Assembly: GCF_014931415.1 (NCBI RefSeq)
Contig: NZ_CP063121.1
Coordinates: 868,001-932,000, forward strand
DNA: 64,000 bases
Reading direction: 5' to 3'
Origin: Haemophilus parainfluenzae
Lineage (GTDB): Bacteria > Pseudomonadota > Gammaproteobacteria > Enterobacterales > Pasteurellaceae
Part shown: positions 39,962-49,565 of the stretch, in pieces
Layout of the letters: each line of letters starts with the position of its first letter
Numbering within the stretch: position 1 is the stretch's first letter
Notes under the pieces: generated by a model
Databases searched by the model: none
Seen by the model: the letters and a program-made list of their open reading frames with translations, nothing else
What the model was told of the DNA's origin: nothing
Made by a program: the position numbers and the translations under genes

Positions 39962-39999
39962 AAATCTCCCCTAACCCCTCTTTGCTAAAGAGGGGGATT
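39962..39999. repeat. Intergenic palindromic repeat, copy 3
   Basis: AAATCTCCCC then a CCCCTCTTTGCTAAAGAGGGG hairpin: the same unit as copies 1 and 2 but reversed, 39 bases from copy 2. Together the pair makes a larger dyad between leuA and leuB. Confidence 0.75.
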
Positions 40000-40002
40000 G
40001 GA

Positions 40003-41550
40003 TTAATGATGTTTGTGGCTTTTAATATCGGCGACTTTATGCGCACGATAAATAGCATTAATTGCATGAACTAAAGCAAGTGCGGAAGATTCAACGATGT
40101 CTGTCGCTAAACCAACGCCATGGAATTTACGGCCTTCGTGTTCAACCACGATATCCACCTGACCTAAGGCTTCAGCACCTTCGCCTTTTGCAGTTAAGTT
40201 ATAGTGCGACATTTTGATATCTAAGCCGGTTAAATTCAAGATCGCATTGTAAACTGCATCAACCGGACCATTACCACCGATAGAAGAGGTGCTTAATTTT
40301 TTACCATCCAATTCCACTTGAACAAACGCAGTTGCTGGATATTCTTTAGTGGAATGTGCAGAAAGTTTATCTAACACTAAACGATCCTCATCCCCTTGTT
40401 GCATATCGATAAAGGCTAAAGCTTCTAAGTCATAATCGAATACTTGGCCTTTTTTGTCTGCTAATTTTAAGAAGGCTTCATACAATTTGTCTAAATCGTA
40501 ATCTTGTTCGGTGTAGCCCATATCCGCCATGTGACCTTTTACCGCTGCGCGACCAGAACGTGCGGTTAAGTTCAATTTTTCTTTTTTCAAGCCAATAGTT
40601 TCTGGCGACATGATTTCGTAGGTATTTTGGTTTTTTAACATGCCATCTTGGTGAATACCGGATGAATGTGCAAAAGCATTTGAGCCTACAATCGCTTTAT
40701 TCGGTTGGATTGGCATATTACAAAGTTGGCTCACCATTTGGCTGACACGGTGGATTTCTTGTGTGTTGATACGTGTATCCACGCCCATAAATTCTTGACG
40801 AACTTTCATTGCCATCACCACTTCTTCAAGAGAGGTGTTGCCTGCGCGTTCACCAATGCCGTTAATAGTACATTCAATTTGACGTGCACCATTTTGTACA
40901 GCGGTTAAGGAGTTAGCCGTTGCCATACCTAAGTCATTGTGACAATGTACGGAAATCACAGCTTTATCGATATTTGGTACGCGGTTACGTACTTCAGCAA
41001 TAATATTGCCGAATTGATTAGGTAAGCAGAAACCAACAGTGTCAGGAATGTTTACAGTTGTTGCACCTGCATTAATTGCGGCTTCAACAATACGACAAAT
41101 ATTGTCGATACCGGTGCGGCCCGCATCTTCGCAAGAAAATTCTACGTCGTCTGTATAATTACGTGCATGTTTTACTGCTGCCACCGCCATTTCAACGACA
41201 TCGTCAAAAGTACGTTTTAATTTGGCTTCAACGTGTAAGGCTGAAACTGCAATAAATGTATGGATACGAAACGCTTCTGCCACTTTTAAGGCTTCAGCTG
41301 CAGCATCAATATCTTTAATTACTGCACGGGAAAGTGCCGCAACACGACTATTTTTGATATGGCGTGCAATGGTTTGAACAGATTCAAAATCACCTTGAGA
41401 AGAAACCGGAAAACCGACTTCCATCACATCCACGCCGAGACGTTCAAGTGCTAAAGCAATCTGTAATTTCTCTTTAACGGTTAAGCTTGCTTTTAACGCT
41501 TGTTCGCCATCACGCAAGGTAGTATCAAAAATAATAACGCGATCTGTCAT
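40003..41550 (-). CDS. leuA: 2-isopropylmalate synthase
   Basis: Condenses acetyl-CoA with 2-ketoisovalerate, the committed step of leucine synthesis. The 515-residue protein has the TIM-barrel start [18 protein letters not shown], the metal-binding [15 protein letters not shown] near 205-220, and [12 protein letters not shown]. The C-terminal regulatory LeuA dimer domain (from about 390) binds leucine for feedback inhibition. It is the first structural gene of the operon, preceded by the attenuator and leader peptide at 41613-41739. Confidence 0.98.
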   Translation of the reverse strand: MTDRVIIFDTTLRDGEQALKASLTVKEKLQIALALERLGVDVMEVGFPVSSQGDFESVQTIARHIKNSRVAALSRAVIKDIDAAAEALKVAEAFRIHTFIAVSALHVEAKLKRTFDDVVEMAVAAVKHARNYTDDVEFSCEDAGRTGIDNICRIVEAAINAGATTVNIPDTVGFCLPNQFGNIIAEVRNRVPNIDKAVISVHCHNDLGMATANSLTAVQNGARQIECTINGIGERAGNTSLEEVVMAMKVRQEFMGVDTRINTQEIHRVSQMVSQLCNMPIQPNKAIVGSNAFAHSSGIHQDGMLKNQNTYEIMSPETIGLKKEKLNLTARSGRAAVKGHMADMGYTEQDYDLDKLYEAFLKLADKKGQVFDYDLEALAFIDMQQGDEDRLVLDKLSAHSTKEYPATAFVQVELDGKKLSTSSIGGNGPVDAVYNAILNLTGLDIKMSHYNLTAKGEGAEALGQVDIVVEHEGRKFHGVGLATDIVESSALALVHAINAIYRAHKVADIKSHKHH

Positions 41551-41612
41551 AATGTTTTCCTTCTTTTATCACTCAAAGTGCGGTCATTTTTACCGTGATT
41601 TTAAAACGAAAA

Positions 41613-41638
41613 AACCCGCAATCTTAAAAGTGCGGGTT
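41613..41638 (-). terminator. Transcription attenuator of the leu operon
   Basis: On the minus strand: AACCCGCA, loop CTTTTAAGAT, TGCGGGTT, then TTTT. It lies between the leader peptide stop and leuA. Its 5' arm (CCGCAC) can instead pair with GTGCGG at 41689-41684 in the end of the leader coding region, giving a mutually exclusive antiterminator. Confidence 0.85.
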
Positions 41639-41679
41639 GATAATAGATTTTTTACATAAAGGTGTTTTTTATCCACAAC

Positions 41680-41739
41680 TTAGCCGCACAAAGAATGTGA
41701 GAGCAGGAGGTTGAGAGATAAAGAAACAGCTTGGTACAT
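41680..41739 (-). CDS. leuL: leu operon leader peptide
   Basis: A 19-residue reading frame on the minus strand, MYQAVSLSLNLLLSHSLCG, with six leucines including a run of three and mixed codons (TTA, CTC, CTC, CTG, CTC, TTG). AGGA lies about 10 bases before its ATG. A strong promoter (41780-41807) lies upstream and a rho-independent attenuator 41 bases after its stop. When leucyl-tRNA is scarce, a ribosome stalled on the leucine run leaves GTGCGG (41689-41684) free to pair with the attenuator's 5' arm, allowing read-through into leuA. This reading is my own; the arrangement matches classical leu attenuation in enterics, though the peptide sequence is different. Confidence 0.85.
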   Translation of the reverse strand: MYQAVSLSLNLLLSHSLCG

Positions 41740-41779
41740 AAAAAGATAATCCTGTAAAAAATTCTGTAGAACGCTGTCC

Positions 41780-41807
41780 ATATTACGGATAAAAATGTTG
41801 CTGTCAA
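41780..41807 (-). promoter_or_regulatory. Promoter of the leu operon
   Basis: On the minus strand: TTGACA (41807-41802), a 16-base spacer, TAATAT (41785-41780). The predicted start is near 41773, giving a 34-base 5' UTR before leuL. Confidence 0.8.
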
Positions 41808-41985
41808 ATCATTTATCAGTGATTTATATCTAAAATGAATATCTCTACACAATCTTAAAAGTGTATTTCTCTTAATATAAGTTTTTTATCAGAATTAATC
41901 TCTAAAAATAGCTTTTAAGAAGCTGTTTTTGTCCTGTTTTATTCCTCGTTTCTGGTATGCCTATTTTTTCTAAAATTTTTTCTCT
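41808..41985. other. Divergent intergenic region between leuL and dprA
   Basis: A very AT-rich stretch with no gene. A TCTTAAAA-type direct repeat at 41852-41859 echoes the one in the attenuator loop (41622-41629). I see no further defined site between the leu promoter and the dprA CRP-S box. Confidence 0.4.
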
Positions 41986-42007
41986 TTTTGCGATCTGAAT
42001 CGCAGAA
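41986..42007 (+). promoter_or_regulatory. CRP-S (Sxy-dependent competence) site of dprA
   Basis: TTTTGCGATCTGAATCGCAGAA is a near-perfect palindrome with the TGCGA half-sites that define CRP-S sites of competence genes in Pasteurellaceae, as opposed to TGTGA in ordinary CRP sites. Its centre (41996.5) is about 60 bases upstream of the start predicted from CATAAT at 42045-42050. Confidence 0.85.
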
Positions 42008-42072
42008 TTAAGACAAACTTTTCATTTTTTGAGACAAATCTCGCCATAATTTTCTTTTTAAAGGAGAGAATT

Positions 42073-43191
42073 ATGAGCGATTTTACGTCGATTTTGTTGC
42101 GATTAGCTCAAGTGCCCAAATTGGGCAGTGTGCGGATTCAACAAATTTTGGCCCATGTGAATATAGAAGAATTGTTAAATTATGATGAAGTGGCATTTCA
42201 ACAAATGGGTTGGGAGGCTTTGCAGATTCGTCGTTGGTTTCAGCCAGAAATGAAATTTATTGAACCCGCTTTGAGCTGGGCAGAAAAAGAAGGCCATCAT
42301 TTAATACACTGTTTTTCAGATGACTATCCTTTTTTACTCAAACAAATTAGTGGCTTTCCGCCCTTATTATTTGTGAAAGGTAATCTGATCGCACTTTCAG
42401 CACAGCAAATCGCCATGGTTGGAAGTCGTTATTGCTCCGCTTATGGGGAATATTGGGCAAAATATTTTGCGACAGAGCTTTCTCTCGCAGGATTAACGGT
42501 GACGAGTGGGTTGGCTGTAGGTATCGATGGATTTAGCCATCAGGCGGTGGTGGATATTCAAGGGCAGACCATTGCCGTATTGGGCAGCGGATTAGATCAC
42601 ATTTACCCCGCTAAACATCGCCGATTAGCCGAGCAAATTATCGAAAATAACGGGGCATTAGTTTCTGAATTTATCCCTACGCAAGCACCGATTGCTGAAA
42701 ATTTTCCTCGTCGTAATCGCATTATTAGCGGGCTTTCATTAGGAACATTAGTCATTGAAGCCACAGAGAAAAGCGGTTCATTGATTACAGCACGCTATGC
42801 TTTAGAACAAAATCGCGATATTTTTGCCTTACCAGGGAATATTCAAAGTGAATACAGTCAAGGCTGCCATAAACTGATTAAGCAAGGGGCGATGTTGGTG
42901 GAAAATGTCAAAGATATTTTAGATAGCCTCAATCACAGCGTTGTTTTTCAGCCTCCAGTACATAATACGCAAATTAATAAGCCGATAGCTCAACCACTCA
43001 CAGCAAAAACACTAGCCGTGGAACCAAGTCATCCTGAACTTTATCAACATATCAGTTATACACCAATAAGCCTTGATGATTTATCGGTTACATTGAATTT
43101 GCCGGTGGATTTGCTTTTAGTGCAGTTGTTAGATTTGGAGTTACAAGATTTAATCGTCAATGAGAATGGACTCTATAAGCGGATAGCATAA
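42073..43191 (+). CDS. dprA: DNA processing protein DprA
   Basis: Binds incoming single-stranded DNA and loads RecA during natural transformation. The 372-residue protein has an N-terminal helical domain and a Rossmann-like core with [30 protein letters not shown] and the [19 protein letters not shown] block. A winged-helix C-terminal domain starts near 310. The CRP-S site upstream puts it in the competence regulon. It is transcribed away from leuL and towards yaaA. Confidence 0.97.
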   Translation: MSDFTSILLRLAQVPKLGSVRIQQILAHVNIEELLNYDEVAFQQMGWEALQIRRWFQPEMKFIEPALSWAEKEGHHLIHCFSDDYPFLLKQISGFPPLLFVKGNLIALSAQQIAMVGSRYCSAYGEYWAKYFATELSLAGLTVTSGLAVGIDGFSHQAVVDIQGQTIAVLGSGLDHIYPAKHRRLAEQIIENNGALVSEFIPTQAPIAENFPRRNRIISGLSLGTLVIEATEKSGSLITARYALEQNRDIFALPGNIQSEYSQGCHKLIKQGAMLVENVKDILDSLNHSVVFQPPVHNTQINKPIAQPLTAKTLAVEPSHPELYQHISYTPISLDDLSVTLNLPVDLLLVQLLDLELQDLIVNENGLYKRIA

Positions 43192-43255
43192 ACGGGGTAG
43201 AGTAAGGAGACTATCCTGTGCTAAGATACGGCTCAGTGTTTAGAAAGGAGAACCT

Positions 43256-44032
43256 ATGTTAGCCATTATTTCCCCGGCAAAAACCTTAGATTTTGAAAGT
43301 GCGGTCAGAAATCTTCCTGTTTCTCAACCGCACTTGACGGATTATAGTGAGCAACTGATTGAAATCTGTCGTCAATTATCTCCCCAAGATCTTTCTTCCT
43401 TAATGTCTATCAGCGATAAACTTGCGGGCTTAAATGCCGCTCGTTTTGCTGAATGGACAAAATCTCACAACGAAAAAAATTCACGCGCAGCCATTTGGGC
43501 ATTCAAAGGTGATGTTTACACCGGTTTGGATGCGGATAGCTTATCTGATGAAGATGTGCAATTCGCACAACGCCATTTACGTATGCTTTCTGGCTTATAT
43601 GGCTTACTTAAACCCCTTGATTTAATGCAACCTTACCGCTTGGAAATGGGCACGAAGTTAGCGAATCCAAAAGGGAAAGATCTTTATGCTTTTTGGGGTA
43701 ACATCATCACTCAATCCGTGCAACAAGCGCTTGATGAGCAAGGCGATCGTATTTTGATCAATTTAGCCTCCGATGAATATTATAAATCAGTGAAAGAAAG
43801 CCAATTAGAGGCACAGATTGTTAAGCCTGTTTTCTTAGATAATAAGAATGGTAAATACAAAGTGGTCAGCTTTTATGCGAAAAAAGCCCGTGGTTTAATG
43901 TGTCGTTTTATCATTCAAAATCGTTTGGAACGTGTTGAACAACTGAAAGAGTTTGACCTAGGTGGTTATTGGTTTGATGCGACATCCTCAACTGAAAAAG
44001 AATTTGTATTTAAGCGAGATATCAATGAATAA
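43256..44032 (+). CDS. yaaA: Peroxide stress protein YaaA
   Basis: A 258-residue DUF328 protein: [15 protein letters not shown] at the N terminus, [38 protein letters not shown] and [13 protein letters not shown] are all family-typical. It lowers free iron and protects DNA under hydrogen peroxide stress in E. coli and binds DNA. It follows dprA after 64 bases with its own AAAGGAGA ribosome site, and its last codons overlap the next gene by 8 bases. Confidence 0.96.
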   Translation: MLAIISPAKTLDFESAVRNLPVSQPHLTDYSEQLIEICRQLSPQDLSSLMSISDKLAGLNAARFAEWTKSHNEKNSRAAIWAFKGDVYTGLDADSLSDEDVQFAQRHLRMLSGLYGLLKPLDLMQPYRLEMGTKLANPKGKDLYAFWGNIITQSVQQALDEQGDRILINLASDEYYKSVKESQLEAQIVKPVFLDNKNGKYKVVSFYAKKARGLMCRFIIQNRLERVEQLKEFDLGGYWFDATSSTEKEFVFKRDINE

Positions 44033-44615
44033 AATCTTGGTTATATTGACCGCACTTTTACTCTCAGGTTGTGCGGCAAAAGTGAGTCAGCTTCAAACTC
44101 CTGAAAAAATTGAGTACAACGGCAAAACTTATAAACTTACTGCAAGCCAAGATTTGGATACGATTGCGCGCTATGTTTATCTTGCCGAGCCAGATACCTT
44201 AGAAAATTGGCAATCTCAAATTGAAGTGTTGCTTGATCGTGATTTATCCCGTTCTATTGAGCAACGCGTAGCATTGCGTGAGAAGGTATACCGTAATTTA
44301 GGCGTGACAGATTTCAAAATTCTTGCGAATTCAACGAATCCGAAAAAGCCCGCTACTGAGTTAAATGGTTATGTCATTTATGCTCCGACAGAACAAAATC
44401 CGTCCTGGCAAGTGGATATTGCTAAGGGCAAAAATGTGCCACGTTGTGGTTTCGTGCAATACCAATATTCCCAAAAAATGGAAATGAAAAAGTTTCAGCG
44501 CTTAAGCAAAGTAAAAATTGTGAAAAATTTACAAAAGTATCTTGTCGCAAAAGAAAGTAAAACATTACAAAAAGCGGATCTTTCTTGGAAATGTGAAAGT
44601 TATTTCAATCACTAA
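44025..44615 (+). CDS. Predicted lipoprotein next to yaaA
   Basis: A 196-residue protein from ATG 44025, which gives signal peptide [19 protein letters not shown] with lipobox LSGC (Cys16). The start overlaps the yaaA stop by 8 bases, so translation is coupled. The mature part has [20 protein letters not shown] and a C-terminal basic region ending with Cys. I do not assign a family. A homologue lies in the same place in H. influenzae between yaaA and pfkA, as I recall. Envelope location follows from the lipobox; function is unknown. Confidence 0.82.
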   Translation: MNKILVILTALLLSGCAAKVSQLQTPEKIEYNGKTYKLTASQDLDTIARYVYLAEPDTLENWQSQIEVLLDRDLSRSIEQRVALREKVYRNLGVTDFKILANSTNPKKPATELNGYVIYAPTEQNPSWQVDIAKGKNVPRCGFVQYQYSQKMEMKKFQRLSKVKIVKNLQKYLVAKESKTLQKADLSWKCESYFNH

Positions 44616-44727
44616 AATGTATAACTAGATCAAATCTCAAGTAAATTTTCAAAATTTTGCTAGAGCAGAAATTATGGATAGTGTAATCTTAGCACCAATT
44701 GTTCTTAAGAATTCAAAGTAGGTAAAT

Positions 44728-45693
44728 ATGATTAAAAAAATTGCTGTATTAACCAGTGGTGGTGATGCACCAGGTATGAATGCTGCCATCCGTGGCGTTG
44801 TTCGTGCAGCTCTTGCAGAAGGGCTTGAAGTATTTGGGATTTATGACGGTTATCAAGGCTTATATAATAATAAAATCCAACAGTTAAATCGTTATAGCGT
44901 ATCGGATATAATTAACCGTGGTGGGACATTCTTAGGTTCTGCTCGTTTCCCTGAATTTAAGGATCCTGCCGTACGTGAGAAATGTGCAGAAATTTTACGT
45001 TCACATGGTATTGATGCCTTAGTTGTTATTGGTGGTGACGGTTCTTACATGGGGGCTAAATTGCTTACTGAAGAACATGGTTTCCCTTGCGTAGGTATCC
45101 CTGGCACAATTGATAACGATGTGGCTGGAACAGATTACACAATCGGTTATGAAACCGCACTACAAACAGCGGTGGATGCGATTGACCGTTTGCGTGACAC
45201 TTCAAGTTCTCACCAACGTATTTCTATCGTGGAAATCATGGGTCGTCACTGTAGTGACTTAACCATTTCTGCAGGTATTGCTGGTGGTTGTGAATACATT
45301 GTGGCATCTGAAATGGAATTTAATCGTGAAGAATTAATTCGTCAAATTGAACGCAGTATTATTCGTGGAAAACGCCACGCCATCATTGCGATTACTGAGT
45401 TAATCACTGACGTGCATTCTCTCGCTCGTGAGATTGAGGCTCGCGTAGGTCATGAAACCCGTGCAACTGTATTAGGCCATATTCAACGTGGTGGTTCGCC
45501 TTGTGCCTTCGACCGTATTTTAGCTTCACGTATGGGCGTATATGCGGTAGATATATTGCTACAAGGTAAAGGTGGCTACTGTGTGGGTATTCAAAATGAA
45601 AAATTAGTTCATCACGATATTATTGATGCAATCAACAATATGCGCCGTGAATTTAAAGCAGATTGGTTAGAAATGGCTAAACGCTTAGAATAA
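44728..45693 (+). CDS. pfkA: 6-phosphofructokinase
   Basis: An ATP-dependent phosphofructokinase of glycolysis. The 321-residue protein has [17 protein letters not shown] at the N terminus, the [14 protein letters not shown] loop, [12 protein letters not shown] near 97-108, and the catalytic [25 protein letters not shown] and the C-terminal [10 protein letters not shown] complete it. These mark the allosteric PfkA type. A long terminator hairpin follows. Confidence 0.98.
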   Translation: MIKKIAVLTSGGDAPGMNAAIRGVVRAALAEGLEVFGIYDGYQGLYNNKIQQLNRYSVSDIINRGGTFLGSARFPEFKDPAVREKCAEILRSHGIDALVVIGGDGSYMGAKLLTEEHGFPCVGIPGTIDNDVAGTDYTIGYETALQTAVDAIDRLRDTSSSHQRISIVEIMGRHCSDLTISAGIAGGCEYIVASEMEFNREELIRQIERSIIRGKRHAIIAITELITDVHSLAREIEARVGHETRATVLGHIQRGGSPCAFDRILASRMGVYAVDILLQGKGGYCVGIQNEKLVHHDIIDAINNMRREFKADWLEMAKRLE

Positions 45694-45720
45694 TTTTTTA
45701 AAGGTTATTTTAAACAAAAT

Positions 45721-45757
45721 AAATCGGGCTAAAACAATGATTGTTTTAGCCCGATTT
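45721..45757. terminator. Bidirectional terminator between pfkA and the UhpC-like gene
   Basis: A 17-base near-perfect stem AAATCGGGCTAAAACAA / TTGTTTTAGCCCGATTT lies between converging genes, with A and T flanks. Confidence 0.93.
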
Positions 45758-45770
45758 TTATATGCCTAGA

Positions 45771-47096
45771 TTAGGCTTTTAGGTTATTTTTCTTACGTTG
45801 CAAGAAGTACACGAAAACGAGTAATAATGCACAAGCAAGAGACACAATAAACAAGCTACCAAAGAATCCATTCCAGTGGAGAGATTGAATAATCCACGCT
45901 AATGGGGCACCCGCCGCTGCCGCACCAATATAGGCGAAGAGACTAACGAAACCGGTAGAAGAACCTGAAGCATGTTTGTGGGAGTTTTCAGCTGCGGCCA
46001 TGGCGATAAGGAATTGCGGACCAAAGATAAAGAATCCCATCAGGAAGAATAAGCCACACATCACAAAATAGTTATCGCTTGGGATGAACCATAATGCTAA
46101 GGAGGTTGAAATAATACCTAACACATAAATGATGTTCATTTGGGTACGGTTTCCGTTGAAGAACTTATCAGAGCCCCAGCCCGCAAAAAGTGCCCCTAAG
46201 AAACCGCCGATTTCAAAGAAAGAAACGGCTGAGTTTGCTTTAAGTAAGTCATAACCGTGGGTTTCTGTTAAATATAAGTTACCCCAGTCATTGATACCGG
46301 TACGGATGATATAAATAAAACACCAAGAAAATGCTAATGCCCAGATAATGCTGTTTTTGAACACATAAATTTTAAGAATTTCCCAGTTAGATAAACCTAA
46401 ACCTTCACTTTCATGTTCTTTTTCAGCAATATCATTACGCCATTCACCGACTGTTGGAAGTCCCATAGATGTTGGGCGATCGCGTAATAAGAAACAAAGA
46501 GCAAAACCGATGACACAGGCAATAATCCCTGGCACGATCATGCCGTAACGCCATCCCCAATAAAGGGCAACGGCACCAGATAAAATTGGAATGAGTGCCC
46601 CACCTAAGTTATGTGAGGTGTTCCAAATAGCCCACCATAAACCACGTTCATTACGTGAGTACCAAGTATTCAGGATTTTTGAACATGGAGGCCAACCCCA
46701 ACCTTGGAAAAAGGCATTGATCATCCAAAGGGTGATAAACATAAAGACAGATGAGCTCATACCGAATAGAATATTGACGACACCTGTCATCATTAAGCCT
46801 ATCCCCATAAAGTAACGAGGGTTAGAGCGATCACCAAGTACACCCGATAAGAATTTAGATACACCGTAGGTGAGATAAAACGCAGTACCCATGATCCCGA
46901 TATCAGCTTTTTGTAGCCCGAGCTCCGTCAGCATAGCAGGCATGACGAAGTTAAAACTTTTACGAGTAAAATAGAATACGGCATAGCCGATATAACTGGT
47001 AATCATCAAATGTAATCGCCAGTAACGATAAGTTTTATCGATCTCCTCTTTGCTTTTCGTAACCGGTAAATCCGGTGGTACACTGAAGATACCCAT
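45771..47096 (-). CDS. Organophosphate:phosphate antiporter family protein, UhpC-like
   Basis: A 441-residue MFS protein with 12 spans. GYAVFYFTRKSFNFVMPAM carries the FYxxRKxxN-type motif of the organophosphate antiporters. YGVSKFLSGVLGDRSNPRYFMGIGL and NAFFQGWGWPPCSKIL are close to UhpC. In E. coli UhpC senses glucose-6-phosphate for the UhpAB two-component system, but no uhpA, uhpB or uhpT is nearby. The protein may therefore be a hexose-phosphate transporter, as the chlamydial UhpC-like protein is thought to be. Its direction is against pfkA. Confidence 0.83.
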   Translation of the reverse strand: MGIFSVPPDLPVTKSKEEIDKTYRYWRLHLMITSYIGYAVFYFTRKSFNFVMPAMLTELGLQKADIGIMGTAFYLTYGVSKFLSGVLGDRSNPRYFMGIGLMMTGVVNILFGMSSSVFMFITLWMINAFFQGWGWPPCSKILNTWYSRNERGLWWAIWNTSHNLGGALIPILSGAVALYWGWRYGMIVPGIIACVIGFALCFLLRDRPTSMGLPTVGEWRNDIAEKEHESEGLGLSNWEILKIYVFKNSIIWALAFSWCFIYIIRTGINDWGNLYLTETHGYDLLKANSAVSFFEIGGFLGALFAGWGSDKFFNGNRTQMNIIYVLGIISTSLALWFIPSDNYFVMCGLFFLMGFFIFGPQFLIAMAAAENSHKHASGSSTGFVSLFAYIGAAAAGAPLAWIIQSLHWNGFFGSLFIVSLACALLLVFVYFLQRKKNNLKA

Positions 47097-47230
47097 AATA
47101 CTTCTCCTCTAATGATAATAAACCGTTCCAGTATATTACAAAGCCGGTTTTCAAAAGGGGACTCAGATCAAAAAATGGGGGATTTATAGGAAAAAATAGC
47201 TTGATGAATAGTTGATTTGATAATGAACGA

Positions 47231-47272
47231 ATAAGTGCGGTCAGAAATTTTAGTTTTTTGACCGCACTTTAT
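47231..47272. terminator. Paired uptake signals between folA and the UhpC-like gene
   Basis: Inverted USS cores AAGTGCGGTCA and TGACCGCACTT are separated by 15 bases. It is a weaker terminator than the other pairs because the loop is longer and the T run on the minus strand is broken. Confidence 0.6.
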
Positions 47273-47299
47273 TAGGCTTAAGGATGGTTTGGGCGAGTT

Positions 47300-47785
47300 T
47301 TATGCTTTACGTTGCAAAATTAAAAAACGACAATCATAGAGATTGTCTTCATCAGCTTGACGATATTCTTCAAACTCGATGTTCCATTCAGACCAATTAA
47401 TTTCAGGGAAGAAGGTATCGCCGTCAATGTCTGCTTGAATTTGTGTGAGATATAGTTTATCTGCTTTAGGTAAATATTGTTTAAATAACTCGCCGCCGCC
47501 AATCAACATAATTTCATCAAATTCTTTGACAAAATCGACCGCACTTTCAAAATTCTCTTTCCAGATGACACCTTCATATACGTAAGGCGTGCGTGAAAGG
47601 ACGATATTGGTGCGTTTAGGTAATGGGCGACCGATGCTTTCAAAGGTTTTACGACCCATAATCACTGGTTTGCCCGTGGTATTTTTACGAAACCAGGCTA
47701 AATCAGCAGGTAAGTGCCAAGGCATTTGATTATCTTTTCCGATGACGTTATTTTTTGTTGTCGCAACGATCAAACTTAATGTCAT
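47300..47785 (-). CDS. folA: Dihydrofolate reductase
   Basis: Reduces dihydrofolate to tetrahydrofolate with NADPH and is the target of trimethoprim. A 161-residue protein from ATG 47785 (MTLSLIVATTKNNVIG); an in-frame start 16 codons upstream would add a non-conserved tail. Key segments are NQMPWHLPADLAWFRKNT with the catalytic acidic residue, VIMGRKTFESIGRPLP, and IMLIGGGELFKQYLP for the cofactor. The sequence looks intact and chromosomal, not a plasmid resistance type. Confidence 0.97.
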   Translation of the reverse strand: MTLSLIVATTKNNVIGKDNQMPWHLPADLAWFRKNTTGKPVIMGRKTFESIGRPLPKRTNIVLSRTPYVYEGVIWKENFESAVDFVKEFDEIMLIGGGELFKQYLPKADKLYLTQIQADIDGDTFFPEINWSEWNIEFEEYRQADEDNLYDCRFLILQRKA

Positions 47786-47926
47786 ATTTTCTATCCTATT
47801 TTTCTTTTTTTGCACTATATCATAGCTATTCACAAAATCTGTATATGAGGTTGGATTTTTCGTGATTTTTATTAATTTTAGTGCTAATTTAACCGCACTT
47901 TTCTATTTTTTCACTGAGGATAAACT

Positions 47927-49036
47927 ATGTCGGCAAATCAGAAAACAATCGTCGTAAAATTTGGTACTAGCACATTAACACATGGTTCCCCAAAATTGAA
48001 TGCATCCCACATGGTCGATATTGTTCGCCAGATTGCCCAACTTCATCAAGCAGGTTTTCGTGTAGTGATTGTGACATCAGGTGCGATTGCCGCTGGACGA
48101 CATTATTTAAATCATCCTCAACTTCCTCCAACCATTGCGTCAAAACAGCTTTTAGCTGCTGTAGGGCAGAGTCAGCTTATTCAAGCCTGGGAAAAATTAT
48201 TTGCGATTTATGATATTCATATTGGACAAATTTTATTAACTCGTGCCGATATTGAAGACCGTGAACGTTTTTTAAATGCACGCGATACATTACATGCGCT
48301 GTTGGACAATCATATTATTCCAGTGATTAATGAGAATGATGCGGTGGCAACGGCTGAGATTAAAGTAGGGGATAACGATAACTTATCAGCGCTAGTCGCG
48401 ATTTTAGTGCAAGCGGAACAACTTTACTTATTAACGGATCAACAAGGCCTATATGAAAACGATCCGCGTAAAAATCCAGATGCGAAATTAATTCCTGTGG
48501 TTGAGCAAATTACCGATCATATTCGTTCTATTGCAGGCGGTAGCGGTACAAATCTTGGTACTGGCGGGATGAGTACAAAAATTATTGCAGCAGATGTGGC
48601 AACGCGTTCAGGTATTGAAACCATTATTGCGCCAGGCTGCCGACCTGATGTCATTGTTGATTTGGCTTACGATAAACCAATTGGCACGAAATTTATTGCT
48701 CATCACTCAGATCGTCTAGAAAGCCGTAAACAGTGGTTATTTGCAGCACCATCAGCAGGAATGCTGACGATTGATGAAGGTGCTGAAAATGCCATGTTAG
48801 TACAGAATAAATCGTTGCTGCCAGCAGGAATTACGGCTGTGGAAGGGCGTTTCTCACGCGGTGAAGTCGTCAAAATTAAGAATATCTCTGGTAAAGTGAT
48901 TGCACTCGGTATGCCGCGTTATAACAGCGATGCGTTGGAATTAATCAAAGGAAAAAAATCCCAAGAAATTGAACAAATTCTTGGTTATGAGTATGGTGCA
49001 GTTGCATTACATCGTGATGACATGATTATGCTATAG
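47927..49036 (+). CDS. proB: Glutamate 5-kinase
   Basis: Phosphorylates glutamate at the gamma-carboxyl in the first step of proline synthesis. The 369-residue protein has an amino acid kinase domain ([63 protein letters not shown]). A C-terminal PUA domain follows from about residue 275. proA is not adjacent. It is divergent from folA. Confidence 0.97.
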   Translation: MSANQKTIVVKFGTSTLTHGSPKLNASHMVDIVRQIAQLHQAGFRVVIVTSGAIAAGRHYLNHPQLPPTIASKQLLAAVGQSQLIQAWEKLFAIYDIHIGQILLTRADIEDRERFLNARDTLHALLDNHIIPVINENDAVATAEIKVGDNDNLSALVAILVQAEQLYLLTDQQGLYENDPRKNPDAKLIPVVEQITDHIRSIAGGSGTNLGTGGMSTKIIAADVATRSGIETIIAPGCRPDVIVDLAYDKPIGTKFIAHHSDRLESRKQWLFAAPSAGMLTIDEGAENAMLVQNKSLLPAGITAVEGRFSRGEVVKIKNISGKVIALGMPRYNSDALELIKGKKSQEIEQILGYEYGAVALHRDDMIML

Positions 49037-49148
49037 CTTAAAATAGAAATCGGATCTCTTATATTTTCTGAACCTTCCTTTTATTTTGTCGGTCTATAAA
49101 AACATAAAAAGGGCAATAGCCCGATATTAAGTAGTAAAAGGAGACAAC

Positions 49149-49529
49149 ATGAGATTAATAGCGACCGTTTTAGCTGTTGGGCTATTAAGTGCTTGTACGC
49201 AGGGCTATTATGTAAAACATCGTAGCCCAATTTCAGTGAGCAAACACGTAAAGCGTTTAAATACGACGGTTTGTCATGATAAAGATGACTGGTATTTAGA
49301 TGGTTATCGTGTAGGAAAAGATTTCCAAGCGCAAAGCCAATCTCAATTGAATAAACGAATTAACTTTTGTGGCCGACGTGTACCTGAGGAGCTGAGAACC
49401 GCATGGTTTAACGGTTTTGATGCAGGCTCAAATGGCGTTCAGATTGATATAGAGGGTTATGATGAGGATGCTCTCTTAACCTATGATTATGACGATGATG
49501 ATCGTTATAGCGAAGACGACGAAGAATAA
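49149..49529 (+). CDS. Small lipoprotein with acidic tail, DUF2799-like
   Basis: A 126-residue protein with signal peptide MRLIATVLAVGLLSACTQ and lipobox LSAC (Cys16). The mature region reads CHDKDDWYLDGYRVGKDFQA and WFNGFDAGSNG, which resembles the small DUF2799 lipoproteins with repeated W/G-x-x-G motifs; this assignment is tentative. The last 20 residues are almost all Asp, Glu and Tyr, an unusual acidic tail. It has an AAAGGAG ribosome site and ends at a USS-pair terminator. Function is unknown. Confidence 0.72.
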   Translation: MRLIATVLAVGLLSACTQGYYVKHRSPISVSKHVKRLNTTVCHDKDDWYLDGYRVGKDFQAQSQSQLNKRINFCGRRVPEELRTAWFNGFDAGSNGVQIDIEGYDEDALLTYDYDDDDRYSEDDEE

Positions 49530-49564
49530 AAAAAGTGCGGTTAAAATTAACCGCACTTTTTCTT
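49528..49564. terminator. Paired uptake signals, bidirectional terminator
   Basis: AAAAGTGCGGTTAA and TTAACCGCACTTTT form a 14-base stem with a 2-base loop and flanking A/T runs, between the lipoprotein and fklB. Confidence 0.9.
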
Positions 49565-49565
49565 T

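Noticed and set aside
41652..41852. 66-residue minus-strand frame upstream of leuA
   Set aside because: It overlaps the leuL leader and promoter in another frame; the leader peptide with its attenuator explains the region better.
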